Below are positions 8,797-17,891 of a DNA stretch of 64,000 bases, piece after piece (position 1 is the stretch's first letter; each line of letters begins with the position of its first letter). The stretch lies in the NCBI RefSeq assembly GCF_000259505.1, contig NZ_AJMM01000017.1, positions 30,027 to 94,026 on the forward strand, given 5' to 3'. The stretch is from Streptococcus sp. SK643 (GTDB taxonomy: Bacteria > Bacillota > Bacilli > Lactobacillales > Streptococcaceae). The translations under genes and the position numbers were made by a program. The notes beneath the pieces were generated by a model. That model was given only the letters and a program-made list of their open reading frames with translations. It was not told the DNA's origin and did not search any database.

Positions 8797-10161
8797 TTAG
8801 TCTTCCTTACTTTCACCGAAAAAGGCATTGTAGAGAGCTTTGATAGCTGCTTTTTCTTGATCTTTATTGACAACAAACATAATAGAAACTTCACTAGAGC
8901 CCTGAGACATCATCTGTATGTTGATCTTGTTTTCAGACAGAGCACGTGTAGCAGTGGCAGTTACTCCGATATGACTCTTCATTTTTTCACCTACAATCAT
9001 TATGATTGAGAGGTCGTGTTCAATTTCAGCATGGTCAACTTCAGCCTTTTGAACTAGCTGACGAAGAATCTCCTCCTCTTTAATAGGAGTTAATTCACGA
9101 GAACGAAGGATGATAGACAAATCATCGATTCCTGTTGGCATGTGCTCCCAACTGATATTGAGATCTTCAAGAATTTGTAGAACCTTTCTACCAAAACCAA
9201 TTTCGCGGTTCATTAGGTACTTAGAAATATTAATGCTAACAAAACCAGAGTCACCAGCAATTCCGACTACTGGGAATTTATCGTTAGTATGTTTAAGAAG
9301 GATACGAGTACCTGGATGTTCAGGATTATTGGTATTTTTGATAACAAGTGGAATTTTCCCACGATAGGCAGGAAGCAGGGCTTCGTCATGAAGGACAGAG
9401 AATCCTGCGTAGGCCAATTCACGCATTTCACGGTATGTTAATTCTGGGATAGAGTGTGGTTGGTGGATGATACCAGGATGAGCTGCAAAGATACCATCAA
9501 CATCTGTAAAGTTTTCGTAGAGATCGGCCTTGACACCTGCGGCAATGATAGATCCTGTAATGTCTGATCCCCCACGTGAGAAGGTACAGATTTGATTTTC
9601 TTTAGTTACACCAAAGAAACCAGGAATGACAAGGACTTCAGTACTATTTGTTAATTCTTCAATCTTATCATAGCTTGATGGAATAATACGAGCATTCCCT
9701 GGTTCACTCGTTACGACAATACCAGCTTCTCTTGGGTGAACATAACGCGCATCTAGGCCATTTTGGTTAAAGTAGGCAGCAATGAGCTTGGCATTGTTGT
9801 TTTCTCCAGCTGCAAGGAAAGTATCGTAGAGAAATTCATTCTCTTCAATAGGTAGTGTTGCTAAGGTACGAATGCTTTTTGAAATTTTTTCTAAAACAGC
9901 TGGCTTTAATCCTAGTTCATTAACCATAGCAGCATAGCGTTCGATGATCCAGTTCTGGCTTTTACTAATATCGTTTCCAGCTACATAATCACGATAATAT
10001 TTGATTAAGGCATCGGTAACCTTTGTATCCTCTGCATTGCGTTTTCCGGGTGCAGAAACAACCACAAAACGACGTTCCTGATCGCTTTTTACAATGTTTA
10101 AAACTTTTTCTAATTGACTAGCAGAAGCGAGAGAACTTCCACCAAATTTTACAACTTTCAT
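8797..10161 (-). CDS. Aspartate kinase
   Basis: Phosphorylates aspartate, the first step towards lysine, threonine and methionine and, in many bacteria, diaminopimelate. The 454 residues begin with the kinase motif KFGGSSLA. SRGGSDITGS and NFTDVDGIF belong to the amino-acid kinase fold, and the C-terminal third (from about residue 300) contains two ACT-type regulatory segments (VGIAGDSGFVSINIS and IMIVGEKMKSHIGV). This single-chain type is the monofunctional aspartokinase, probably feedback-inhibited by an end product. It starts a minus-strand unit with the DUF956 gene and is divergent from fabM. Confidence 0.92.
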   Translation of the reverse strand: MKVVKFGGSSLASASQLEKVLNIVKSDQERRFVVVSAPGKRNAEDTKVTDALIKYYRDYVAGNDISKSQNWIIERYAAMVNELGLKPAVLEKISKSIRTLATLPIEENEFLYDTFLAAGENNNAKLIAAYFNQNGLDARYVHPREAGIVVTSEPGNARIIPSSYDKIEELTNSTEVLVIPGFFGVTKENQICTFSRGGSDITGSIIAAGVKADLYENFTDVDGIFAAHPGIIHQPHSIPELTYREMRELAYAGFSVLHDEALLPAYRGKIPLVIKNTNNPEHPGTRILLKHTNDKFPVVGIAGDSGFVSINISKYLMNREIGFGRKVLQILEDLNISWEHMPTGIDDLSIILRSRELTPIKEEEILRQLVQKAEVDHAEIEHDLSIIMIVGEKMKSHIGVTATATRALSENKINIQMMSQGSSEVSIMFVVNKDQEKAAIKALYNAFFGESKED

Positions 10162-10190
10162 AAGGGCTCCTCAAGTAAGTATTTTATACG

Positions 10191-10219
10191 ATTATAGCAG
10201 AAAGAGGTGCTTTTTTCAA
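10191..10219 (-). promoter_or_regulatory. Promoter of aspartate kinase unit
   Basis: Minus strand -35 TTGAAA (10219-10214), 17-base spacer and -10 TATAAT (10196-10191), about 30 bases upstream of the kinase ATG. Confidence 0.75.
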
Positions 10220-10293
10220 TGAAGAAAATACGATGATTATTCGGAAAAAAGCAAATCTTATTTTCGGATGAGACACATTTGGTTTATTTTTAC

Positions 10294-10334
10294 TTGATTT
10301 CTACTTTTTAAAAATATATACTTTGATAATAAAA
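10294..10334 (+). promoter_or_regulatory. fabM promoter with FabT-like box
   Basis: -35 TTGATT (10294-10299), 17-base spacer and -10 TATACT (10317-10322). Overlapping and following the -10 is CTTTGATAATAAAA, a one-sided match to the TTTGATnATCAAA operator type bound by FabT. The placement over the -10 is what repression would need. The match is weaker than at fabT and fabK. Confidence 0.6.
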
Positions 10335-10367
10335 TAATTTAACTATCGTAGGAAAAAAGGAGTCCTG

Positions 10368-11153
10368 ATGGAACATATTATTTATCATTTTGAAAATGAT
10401 TTAGCAATCATTACGTTAAACCGGCCTGAGGTCGCTAATGGTTTTCATATTCCAATGTGTGAAGAGATTCTAGAAGCCCTATCCTTGGCAGAGGAGGATC
10501 CGGCTGTACATTTTATATTAATCAATGCTAATGGGAAAGTTTTTTCAGTTGGTGGTGACTTGGTTGAAATGAAACGTGCAGTGGATGAGGATGATATTCC
10601 TTCATTAACGAAAATTGCGGAATTGGTTAATACGATTTCTTATAAGATGAAACAAATACCTAAACCAGTTTTGATGGAGGTAGATGGTGCAGTTGCTGGA
10701 GCAGCTGCCAATATGGCTGTTGCGGCTGATTTCTGTTTGGCTACAGATAAAGCTAAATTCATTCAAGCTTTTGTCGGAGTAGGGTTAGCCCCGGATGCTG
10801 GAGGCATTCACTTATTGAGTCGCAGCATCGGTGTCACTCGTGCTGCCCAGCTCGCAATGACAGGAGAATCTTTGACAGCAGAAAAAGCCTTAGAGTGGGG
10901 TCTTGTTTATAAGCTTTGTGATGCTACTACATTGGAAAAGACTAGAGATCAAGTTCTAAAAAAATTAAGACGTGGGGCAGCTAATTCTTATGCAGCAATT
11001 AAGAAGTTGGTTTGGGAGAGCCAATTTAAAGATTGGGAAGATTATGCTCGACTGGAACTAAATCTTCAAGCAACCCTTGCCCAGACAGAGGATTTTAAAG
11101 AAGGAGTTCGAGCACACTCGGAACGAAGACGACCTAAATTTAGTGGAAAGTGA
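10368..11153 (+). CDS. fabM: Trans-2-decenoyl-ACP isomerase FabM
   Basis: Crotonase-fold enzyme of 261 residues that isomerises trans-2-decenoyl-ACP to cis-3-decenoyl-ACP, the branch point that makes unsaturated fatty acids in streptococci. The oxyanion-hole region ([10 protein letters not shown]) and the [21 protein letters not shown] segment are present. The APDAGG motif places Asp143 at the position of the catalytic Asp of characterised FabM. It is first in the fatty-acid cluster, divergent from aspartate kinase. A general enoyl-CoA hydratase is unlikely because the whole fab locus follows. Confidence 0.92.
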   Translation: MEHIIYHFENDLAIITLNRPEVANGFHIPMCEEILEALSLAEEDPAVHFILINANGKVFSVGGDLVEMKRAVDEDDIPSLTKIAELVNTISYKMKQIPKPVLMEVDGAVAGAAANMAVAADFCLATDKAKFIQAFVGVGLAPDAGGIHLLSRSIGVTRAAQLAMTGESLTAEKALEWGLVYKLCDATTLEKTRDQVLKKLRRGAANSYAAIKKLVWESQFKDWEDYARLELNLQATLAQTEDFKEGVRAHSERRRPKFSGK

Positions 11154-11162
11154 AAAAAATAC

Positions 11163-11214
11163 TTGCAGTATTCTTTGTAGTTTGATATAATTCCGTTATC
11201 AAATGTTTTGATAA
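11163..11214 (+). promoter_or_regulatory. fabT promoter and FabT operator
   Basis: -35 TTGCAG (11163-11168), 17-base spacer and consensus -10 TATAAT (11186-11191). Immediately downstream is an inverted repeat TTATCAAA-TGT-TTTGATAA (11196-11214). A TTTGATA at 11182-11188 can also pair with the TATCAAA arm. FabT autoregulation from this position is known in pneumococcus, so this is a confident operator. Confidence 0.8.
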
Positions 11215-11245
11215 TAAAAGTTTTTTTGATTAAGGGGGGAGAAAA

Positions 11246-11680
11246 TTGGACTACCAACGAATTAATGAATATTTAACATCTATTTTTAACAATGTCCTTG
11301 TTATTGAGGAAGTTAGCTTGAGAGGTAGTCGTTTCAGAGATATCTCTATCAAAGAAATGCATACGATTGATGTGATTGGGAAGTTCCCAGAGGTAACACC
11401 TAGTAAGGTTTCTAAAGAATTAATGGTAACCTTAGGGACAGTTACAACAAGTTTAAATAACCTAGAAAGAAAAGGTTATATCGAGCGTATTCGTTCTGAT
11501 CAGGATCGTCGTGTTGTTTATCTACATTTGACTAAAAAGGGGCGCTTGGTTCATAGACTCCATAAACGTTTCCACAAGGCCATGGTTGAAAAAATCATTG
11601 ACGGTATGAGCCCTGAGGAGATGGAGGTTATGAGCAAGGGCTTGACCAATCTTTATCAATTTTTGGAGGATTTGAGATAA
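11246..11680 (+). CDS. fabT: Fatty acid synthesis repressor FabT (MarR family)
   Basis: MarR-type winged-helix repressor of 144 residues controlling the fatty-acid genes. The recognition region is [27 protein letters not shown], followed by the wing [16 protein letters not shown]. Known family behaviour: DNA binding is strengthened by long-chain acyl-ACP, giving feedback on chain synthesis. The start is TTG at 11246, supported by AAGGGGGGAG seven bases upstream and by the conserved [10 protein letters not shown]-terminus; no ATG fits. Its TAA overlaps the fabH ATG by one base, so translation is coupled. Confidence 0.93.
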   Translation: MDYQRINEYLTSIFNNVLVIEEVSLRGSRFRDISIKEMHTIDVIGKFPEVTPSKVSKELMVTLGTVTTSLNNLERKGYIERIRSDQDRRVVYLHLTKKGRLVHRLHKRFHKAMVEKIIDGMSPEEMEVMSKGLTNLYQFLEDLR

Positions 11681-12654
11681 TGGCTTTTGCGAAAATAAGC
11701 CAAGTGGCTCATTATGTGCCAGAGCAGGTAGTCACAAATGATGACTTGGCTCAGATAATGGATACCAATGATGAGTGGATCTCAAGTCGAACAGGAATTA
11801 AACAAAGGCATATTTCAAGGACAGAGTCAACTAGCGACTTAGCGACGGAGGTTGCTAAGAAACTGCTAAAACAAGCTGGAATTAGAGGAGAGGATCTAGA
11901 TTTTATTATCTTAGCTACTATTACTCCGGATTCTATGATGCCATCTACAGCTGCGCGTGTTCAAGCCAATATCGGTGCCAAAAAGGCATTTGCTTTTGAC
12001 CTTACAGCTGCTTGTAGTGGATTTGTTTTTGCCTTATCGACTGCTGAGAAGTTCATCTCTTCTGACCGCTTTCAAAAAGGCTTGGTGATTGGTAGTGAAA
12101 CCCTCTCTAAAGCAGTCGATTGGTCAGACCGATCAACAGCTGTTTTGTTTGGAGATGGCGCAGGTGGTGTCTTAATAGAATCTAATGAAATCCCTCATTT
12201 CTTGGCTGAGAGTCTCAATAGTGATGGAAGTCGGAGTGAGTGTCTGACTTACGGGCATTCGGGTTTGAATTCTCCATTTTCAGATCAAGAAAATGCAGAT
12301 TCATTTTTGAAGATGGATGGTCGTGCGGTCTTTGATTTTGCTATTCGAGATGTTGCCAAGTCTATCAAAGAGACAATAGGAGTTTCGTCTATTGAGGCAA
12401 GAGACTTAGATTATCTTCTACTCCATCAAGCCAATATCCGTATTTTGGACAAAATGGCTAAAAAAATTGGTGTAGACCGAGAAAAACTTCCAGCTAATAT
12501 GATGGAGTATGGAAATACGAGCGCTGCAAGTATCCCGATTCTACTTTCTGAGTGTGTGGAAAAAGATTTGATCCATTTGGATGGGAGCCAAACGATTCTG
12601 TTATCAGGCTTCGGTGGGGGTCTGACTTGGGGCACACTCATTCTTACAATTTAG
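11680..12654 (+). CDS. fabH: 3-oxoacyl-ACP synthase III (KASIII)
   Basis: Starts fatty-acid chains by condensing acetyl-CoA with malonyl-ACP. The 324 residues show the thiolase fold with the Cys-His-Asn set: active-site Cys in [10 protein letters not shown], His in LLHQANIRI and Asn in [10 protein letters not shown], plus the C-terminal [11 protein letters not shown] loop. Length is normal. It is coupled to fabT by a one-base overlap. Confidence 0.96.
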   Translation: MAFAKISQVAHYVPEQVVTNDDLAQIMDTNDEWISSRTGIKQRHISRTESTSDLATEVAKKLLKQAGIRGEDLDFIILATITPDSMMPSTAARVQANIGAKKAFAFDLTAACSGFVFALSTAEKFISSDRFQKGLVIGSETLSKAVDWSDRSTAVLFGDGAGGVLIESNEIPHFLAESLNSDGSRSECLTYGHSGLNSPFSDQENADSFLKMDGRAVFDFAIRDVAKSIKETIGVSSIEARDLDYLLLHQANIRILDKMAKKIGVDREKLPANMMEYGNTSAASIPILLSECVEKDLIHLDGSQTILLSGFGGGLTWGTLILTI

Positions 12655-12711
12655 GTAACAATGTGGTAAACACATTTTTATAAAAAACTATTTATTTTAA
12701 AGGAGTCTATC

Positions 12712-12936
12712 ATGGCAGTATTTGAAAAAGTACAAGAAATTATTGTTGAAGAACTTGGGAAAGATGCATCAGAAGTAACACTTGAATCTACTTTTGATGA
12801 CTTAGATGCAGATTCATTGGACTTGTTCCAAGTAATCTCTGAAATTGAAGATGCTTTTGATATCCAAATCGAAGCAGAAGATAACTTGAAAACAGTAGGT
12901 GACCTAGTTGCCTATGTTGAAGAACAAACAAAATAA
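12712..12936 (+). CDS. acpP: Acyl carrier protein
   Basis: Acidic 74-residue carrier of growing acyl chains. The Ser in the DADSLDLFQ motif is the phosphopantetheine attachment site. It has a strong AAAGGAG ribosome binding site. It lies in the fab operon after fabH. A weak GC-rich hairpin at about 12950-12975 between it and fabK may cause partial termination, consistent with a separate control region for fabK. Confidence 0.96.
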   Translation: MAVFEKVQEIIVEELGKDASEVTLESTFDDLDADSLDLFQVISEIEDAFDIQIEAEDNLKTVGDLVAYVEEQTK

Positions 12937-12984
12937 ACAGAATATGATTAGAAGGAGTAGGGAAACCCGCTCCCTCTTGTTTAG

Positions 12985-13027
12985 GTAATAGTTTGATTTT
13001 CAAATTATGATAATATCAAACTATTAC
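12985..13027 (+). promoter_or_regulatory. FabT operator in a long palindrome before fabK
   Basis: Two 13-base perfect arms, GTAATAGTTTGAT (12985-12997) and ATCAAACTATTAC (13015-13027), flank an AT-rich centre. A FabT-like box TTTGATTTTCAAA (12992-13004) is nested in the left half. FabT is known to act at the fabK promoter in pneumococcus. I could not fix a convincing -35/-10 pair: TATGAT at 13006-13011 is the best -10 candidate, with no good -35 at the right distance. The arms could also form an RNA hairpin. Confidence 0.65.
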
Positions 13028-13051
13028 GTAAGCAAGTCAGATGGAGGCACT

Positions 13052-14026
13052 ATGAAAACACGTATTACAGAATTATTAAATATTGATTATCCTATTTTCC
13101 AAGGTGGAATGGCTTGGGTTGCTGATGGTGATTTGGCAGGGGCTGTTTCCAAGGCTGGAGGACTAGGGATTATCGGTGGGGGGAATGCCCCTAAAGAAGT
13201 TGTCAAGGCAAATATTGATAAAATCAAATCATTGACTGATAAACCCTTTGGTGTCAATATCATGCTCTTGTCTCCCTTTGTGGAAGATATTGTAGACCTC
13301 GTTATAGAGGAAGGTGTTAAAGTAGTGACAACAGGAGCAGGAAATCCAAGTAAGTACATGGAACGTTTTCATGCTGCTGGTATCACGGTTATTCCAGTTG
13401 TACCAAGTGTTGCCCTAGCTAAACGTATGGAAAAAATTGGTGCGGATGCCGTTATTGCTGAAGGTATGGAAGCTGGGGGTCATATTGGGAAATTAACGAC
13501 CATGACCTTAGTCAGCCAAGTAGCTGCAGCTGTTTCTATTCCTGTCATTGCAGCTGGAGGAATTGCAGATGGTGAAGGTGCAGCTGCAGGCTTTATGCTA
13601 GGTGCTGAAGCAATACAAGTAGGGACACGTTTTGTAGTCGCAAAAGAGTCCAATGCCCATCCAAATTACAAGGCTAAAATTTTAAAAGCCAGAGATATTG
13701 ATACTACAATTTCAGCTCAACACTTTGGGCATGCTGTTCGTGCTATTAAAAATCAGTTGACTCGTGATTTTGAGCAGGCTGAGAAAGATGCCTTTAAACA
13801 GGAAAATCCAGATCTCGAAATTTTTGAACAAATGGGTGCAGGAGCCTTAGCAAAAGCAGTTGTACATGGAGATGTGGACGGTGGTTCTGTTATGGCCGGT
13901 CAAATTGCAGGTCTCGTTTCTAAAGAAGAAACGGTTGAAGAAATCCTAAAAGATTTGTACTATGGAGCAGCTAAGAAAATTCAAGAAGAAGCCTCTCGTT
14001 GGGCAGGAGTTGTAAGAAATGACTAA
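13052..14026 (+). CDS. fabK: Enoyl-ACP reductase II, FMN-dependent
   Basis: Reduces enoyl-ACP in the last step of each elongation cycle. FabK is the streptococcal replacement for FabI, which is why these bacteria tolerate triclosan. The 324 residues form a TIM-barrel of the nitronate monooxygenase-like family: PIFQGGMAWVADG near the start, EGMEAGGHIGKLTT with the His/Gly cofactor loop, then PVIAAGGIADGEG and GAEAIQVGTRF for phosphate binding. I placed the start at ATG 13052, preceded by ATGGAGG, rather than an in-frame ATG at 13007 that lies inside the operator palindrome. It overlaps fabD by eight bases. Confidence 0.95.
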   Translation: MKTRITELLNIDYPIFQGGMAWVADGDLAGAVSKAGGLGIIGGGNAPKEVVKANIDKIKSLTDKPFGVNIMLLSPFVEDIVDLVIEEGVKVVTTGAGNPSKYMERFHAAGITVIPVVPSVALAKRMEKIGADAVIAEGMEAGGHIGKLTTMTLVSQVAAAVSIPVIAAGGIADGEGAAAGFMLGAEAIQVGTRFVVAKESNAHPNYKAKILKARDIDTTISAQHFGHAVRAIKNQLTRDFEQAEKDAFKQENPDLEIFEQMGAGALAKAVVHGDVDGGSVMAGQIAGLVSKEETVEEILKDLYYGAAKKIQEEASRWAGVVRND

Positions 14027-14942
14027 AACAGCCTTTTTATTTGCCGGGCAAGGAGCCCAATATCTTGGGATGGCACGAGACCTTTATGATTACTATCCTA
14101 TCGTTAAAGAAACAATTGACCAAGCAAGTCGGGTGCTAGGATATGATTTGAGACAACTCATCGATACAGATGAAGAAAAGCTCAATCAAACTCGTTATAC
14201 GCAACCAGCTATTTTAGCGACTTCTGTTGCTATCTATCGTTTGCTTTTAGAAAAGGGACATGAACCTGATATGGTAGCTGGCCTATCTCTAGGAGAATAC
14301 TCAGCCTTGGTAGCTAGTGGAGCCTTGGAGTTTGAAGATGCGGTAGACTTGGTAGCCAAACGAGGTGCTTATATGGAGGAAGCTGCTCCGGCTGGCTCTG
14401 GTAAGATGGTAGCGGTTCTTAATACACCGATAGAAGTTATTGAAGAAGCTTGTAAAAAAGCATCTAAGCTTGGAATTGTGGCACCAGCGAATTACAACAC
14501 ACCCACACAAATTGTGATCGGTGGAGAGGTTGCTACGGTGGACCATGCAGTCCAACTTTTGCAAGAAGCAGGTGCGAAACGCTTGATTCCTTTAAATGTC
14601 TCTGGTCCCTTCCATACAGCTCTTCTTGAGTCCGCTAGCCAGAAATTAGCTGAAGCCTTATCTCAAGTAAACTTTTCAGACTTTACGTGTTCCTTAGTCG
14701 GAAATACAGAAGCAAGAGTCATGAAAAAAGAAGAAATTGTTCCCCTTTTGACACGTCAGGTCAAGGAACCGGTTCGCTTCTATGAAAGTATCGCAGTTAT
14801 GCAAGAGGCTGGTGTGACCAACTTTATTGAAATTGGTCCGGGAAAAGTTTTATCAGGTTTTGTTAAAAAAATCGATAAAACAGCTAAACTTGCCAATATT
14901 GAAGATAAAGCTAGCCTAGAAGTCTTACTAGCAAATAACTAA
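14019..14942 (+). CDS. fabD: Malonyl-CoA:ACP transacylase
   Basis: Transfers malonyl from CoA to ACP. The 307 residues carry the AGQGAQYLGM N-terminal loop, the nucleophile elbow GLSLGEYSAL, and the catalytic His in VSGPFHTALL. Length is normal. It starts inside the end of fabK, so translation is coupled. Confidence 0.96.
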   Translation: MTKTAFLFAGQGAQYLGMARDLYDYYPIVKETIDQASRVLGYDLRQLIDTDEEKLNQTRYTQPAILATSVAIYRLLLEKGHEPDMVAGLSLGEYSALVASGALEFEDAVDLVAKRGAYMEEAAPAGSGKMVAVLNTPIEVIEEACKKASKLGIVAPANYNTPTQIVIGGEVATVDHAVQLLQEAGAKRLIPLNVSGPFHTALLESASQKLAEALSQVNFSDFTCSLVGNTEARVMKKEEIVPLLTRQVKEPVRFYESIAVMQEAGVTNFIEIGPGKVLSGFVKKIDKTAKLANIEDKASLEVLLANN

Positions 14943-14985
14943 CCTATTCTCCTATAACCAGAAGAGAAAAGAGGAAACAAAAAGA

Positions 14986-15717
14986 ATGCAACTAAAAGAT
15001 AAAAATGTACTGATTACGGGATCGAGTCGTGGAATCGGACTAGCCGTTGCCCACAAATTTGCTCAAGCAGGAGCCAATATCGTTTTAAATAGTCGTAGTC
15101 CCATCTCTGAGAACTTGTTGGCAGAATTTAGAGATTATGGGGTTAAGGTGGTTCCCATCTCTGGAGATGTGTCCGATTTTGCAGACGCTAAGCGTATGGT
15201 TGAAGAAGCTATTGCAGAGCTGGGTTCAGTAGATGTTTTGGTCAATAATGCAGGGATTACCAAAGATACCCTTATGCTCAAGATGACTGAGGAAGATTTT
15301 GAAAAGGTTCTTAAGGTCAACTTGACCGGTGCCTTTAATATGACACAGGCTGTCTTGAAGCAGATGATGAAAGCCAGAGAAGGTGCAATCATTAATATGT
15401 CCAGTGTTGTAGGTTTGATGGGGAATGTTGGTCAAGCAAACTATGCAGCTTCAAAGGCTGGTTTGATTGGTTTTACCAAGTCTGTCGCGCGTGAGGTTGC
15501 TAATCGCAATGTCAGGGTCAATGCAATCGCACCTGGTATGATCCAGTCGGACATGACAGCTGTGTTATCAGATAAAGTAAAAGAGGTTATGTTAGCGCAA
15601 ATTCCTATGAAAGAATTTGGGCAGGCAGAGCAGGTTGCAGATTTAACAGTATTTTTAGCAGGCCAAGATTATCTTACTGGCCAAGTAGTTGCCATTGATG
15701 GTGGCTTAAGTATGTAG
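14986..15717 (+). CDS. fabG: 3-oxoacyl-ACP reductase
   Basis: NADPH-dependent ketoreductase of the elongation cycle, 243 residues, SDR fold. The nucleotide loop TGSSRGIG, the NNAG motif, the catalytic Ser in NMSSVVG and the YAASK Tyr-Lys pair are all present. AGAGGAAAC precedes the ATG. It sits between fabD and fabF. Confidence 0.96.
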   Translation: MQLKDKNVLITGSSRGIGLAVAHKFAQAGANIVLNSRSPISENLLAEFRDYGVKVVPISGDVSDFADAKRMVEEAIAELGSVDVLVNNAGITKDTLMLKMTEEDFEKVLKVNLTGAFNMTQAVLKQMMKAREGAIINMSSVVGLMGNVGQANYAASKAGLIGFTKSVAREVANRNVRVNAIAPGMIQSDMTAVLSDKVKEVMLAQIPMKEFGQAEQVADLTVFLAGQDYLTGQVVAIDGGLSM

Positions 15718-15737
15718 CGAAAGCTAGAGGTGAAAAG

Positions 15738-16973
15738 ATGAAACTAAATCGTGTAGTTGTAACTGGTTATGGAGTAACATCTCCAATCGGAAATACACCA
15801 GAAGAATTTTGGAATAGTTTGGCAACTGGGAAAATTGGAATCGGTGAAATTACTAAATTTGATCATAGTGACTTTGATGTCCATATTGCTGCAGAGATTC
15901 AAGACTTTCCTTTTGATAAATACTTTGTAAAAAAAGATACCAACCGTTTTGATTATTATTCCTTATATGCCTTGTATGCTGCTCAAGAAGCGGTAAATCA
16001 TGCCAATCTTGATGTAGAGGCTCTTGACAAGGATCGTTTTGGTGTTATTGTTGCATCAGGGATTGGGGGAATCAAGGAAATTGAAGATCAAATTCTTCGT
16101 CTTCATGAAAAGGGACCGAAACGTCTGAAACCATTGACTCTTCCTAAGGCACTACCGAATATGGCTTCAGGTAATGTTGCTATGCGTTTTGGAGCAAATG
16201 GTATTTGTAAATCCATCAATACTGCCTGTGCTTCATCAAATGATGCAATTGGAGATGCTTTCCGCTCCATCAAGTTTGGATTCCAAGATGTGATGTTAGT
16301 AGGTGGTTCAGAAGCCTCTATTACACCTTTTGCGATTGCTGGTTTCCAAGCTCTGACAGCTCTCTCTACTACAGAGGATCCAAGCCGAGCTTCAATCCCA
16401 TTTGACAAGGATCGTAATGGGTTTGTCATGGGAGAAGGTTCAGGAATGTTGGTTCTTGAAAGTCTTGAACATGCTGAAAAACGTGGAGCTACTATCTTGG
16501 CTGAAGTGGTTGGTTACGGAAACACTTGTGATGCCTATCATATGACTTCCCCACATCCAGAAGGTCAGGGAGCTATCAAGGCCATCAAACTAGCTTTAGA
16601 AGAAGCAGAGATTGCACCAGAACAAGTAGCCTATGTCAATGCCCACGGAACATCGACTCCTGCTAATGAAAAGGGAGAAAGCGGAGCAGTTGTTGCGGTT
16701 CTTGGCAAGGAAGTTCCTATCTCCTCAACCAAGTCCTTTACAGGACATTTACTTGGTGCAGCAGGTGCGGTGGAAGCCATTGCCACAATTGAGGCTATGC
16801 GCCATAACTATGTTCCAATGACAGCTGGAACAAGTGAAGTATCAGACTATATCGAAGCCAATGTCGTTTATGGACAAGGCTTGGAGCAAGAAATTCCATA
16901 CGCTATTTCAAATACTTTTGGTTTTGGTGGCCACAATGCAGTTCTTGCTTTCAAACGTTGGGAGAGTAAATAA
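15738..16973 (+). CDS. fabF: 3-oxoacyl-ACP synthase II
   Basis: Elongating condensing enzyme of 411 residues. The Cys-His-His set is visible: Cys in INTACASSNDA, His in VNAHGTSTP and His in SFTGHLLGAAGAVEA; GFGGHN lies near the C-terminus. In streptococci FabF extends both saturated and unsaturated chains, and the FabM/FabF balance sets membrane fluidity. Only two bases separate its stop from accB. Confidence 0.96.
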   Translation: MKLNRVVVTGYGVTSPIGNTPEEFWNSLATGKIGIGEITKFDHSDFDVHIAAEIQDFPFDKYFVKKDTNRFDYYSLYALYAAQEAVNHANLDVEALDKDRFGVIVASGIGGIKEIEDQILRLHEKGPKRLKPLTLPKALPNMASGNVAMRFGANGICKSINTACASSNDAIGDAFRSIKFGFQDVMLVGGSEASITPFAIAGFQALTALSTTEDPSRASIPFDKDRNGFVMGEGSGMLVLESLEHAEKRGATILAEVVGYGNTCDAYHMTSPHPEGQGAIKAIKLALEEAEIAPEQVAYVNAHGTSTPANEKGESGAVVAVLGKEVPISSTKSFTGHLLGAAGAVEAIATIEAMRHNYVPMTAGTSEVSDYIEANVVYGQGLEQEIPYAISNTFGFGGHNAVLAFKRWESK

Positions 16974-16975
16974 CG

Positions 16976-17461
16976 ATGAATTTAAACGATATTAAAGACT
17001 TGATGTCCCAATTTGACCAATCAAGTTTGAGAGAATTTTCTTATAAAAATGGAACGGATGAGTTGCAGTTTAGCAAGAATGAAGCTAGACTTGTGCCTGA
17101 AGTTGCAGCTCCAGTCGCTTCAGCACCCGTTCTAGCAACACCAAGTCCAGTAGCTCCTGTATCTGTTCCAGCAGAAACTGCAGTGGAAGAAATTTCGACG
17201 CCAGCTGAAACAAGTGTAGCTCCTGAGGGGGATATTCTGGAAAGTCCACTTGTTGGGGTGGCTTACCTAGCTGCAGGACCTGATAAACCAGCTTTTGTTA
17301 CAGTTGGAGATAGTGTCAAGAAAGGCCAAACTTTGGTTATTATTGAAGCCATGAAAGTCATGAATGAGATCCCAGCTCCTAAGGATGGTGTGGTAACAGA
17401 AATTCTCGTTTCTAACGAAGAAATGGTAGAGTTTGGTAAAGGATTGGTACGTATCAAATGA
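16976..17461 (+). CDS. accB: Biotin carboxyl carrier protein of acetyl-CoA carboxylase
   Basis: Carries biotin between the two half-reactions of acetyl-CoA carboxylase. The 161 residues comprise an N-terminal region, an Ala/Pro/Val-rich flexible linker (about residues 40-85) and the biotinyl domain, in which the Lys of EAMKVMNEI is biotinylated. It overlaps fabZ by four bases (ATGA). Confidence 0.95.
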   Translation: MNLNDIKDLMSQFDQSSLREFSYKNGTDELQFSKNEARLVPEVAAPVASAPVLATPSPVAPVSVPAETAVEEISTPAETSVAPEGDILESPLVGVAYLAAGPDKPAFVTVGDSVKKGQTLVIIEAMKVMNEIPAPKDGVVTEILVSNEEMVEFGKGLVRIK

Positions 17462-17880
17462 TTGATATTCAAGGAATCAAAGAGGCTCTACCCCACCGTT
17501 ACCCTATGCTCCTAGTAGACCGTGTCTTGGAAGTGAGCGAGGATACTATTGTTGCTATCAAAAATGTGACCATTAACGAGCCCTTCTTCAACGGTCATTT
17601 TCCTCAATACCCTGTCATGCCAGGTGTTCTGATCATGGAAGCATTGGCGCAAACAGCTGGTGTCTTGGAGTTGTCAAAACCTGAAAATAAAGGAAAACTG
17701 GTCTTTTACGCTGGTATGGATAAGGTTAAGTTCAAGAAGCAAGTTGTACCAGGCGATCAATTAGTTATGACGGCCACCTTTGTCAAACGTCGCGGTAGCA
17801 TTGCCGTGGTTGAAGCAAAGGCTGAAGTGGGTGGCAAGCTTGCAGCAAGTGGCACCTTAACCTTTGCAATCGGGAGCTAA
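17458..17880 (+). CDS. fabZ: 3-hydroxyacyl-ACP dehydratase
   Basis: Hot-dog fold dehydratase of the elongation cycle, 140 residues. The catalytic His lies in [13 protein letters not shown] and the catalytic Glu in [11 protein letters not shown]. Streptococci lack FabA, so FabZ makes trans-2-enoyl-ACP and FabM performs the isomerisation. It starts within the accB stop codon. Confidence 0.95.
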   Translation: MIDIQGIKEALPHRYPMLLVDRVLEVSEDTIVAIKNVTINEPFFNGHFPQYPVMPGVLIMEALAQTAGVLELSKPENKGKLVFYAGMDKVKFKKQVVPGDQLVMTATFVKRRGSIAVVEAKAEVGGKLAASGTLTFAIGS

Positions 17881-17891
17881 GGAGGTTCTCC

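Noticed and set aside
10368..11153. Enoyl-CoA hydratase of beta-oxidation
   Set aside because: Lies at the head of the fab locus and has the FabM-type APDAGG Asp; streptococci do not run beta-oxidation.
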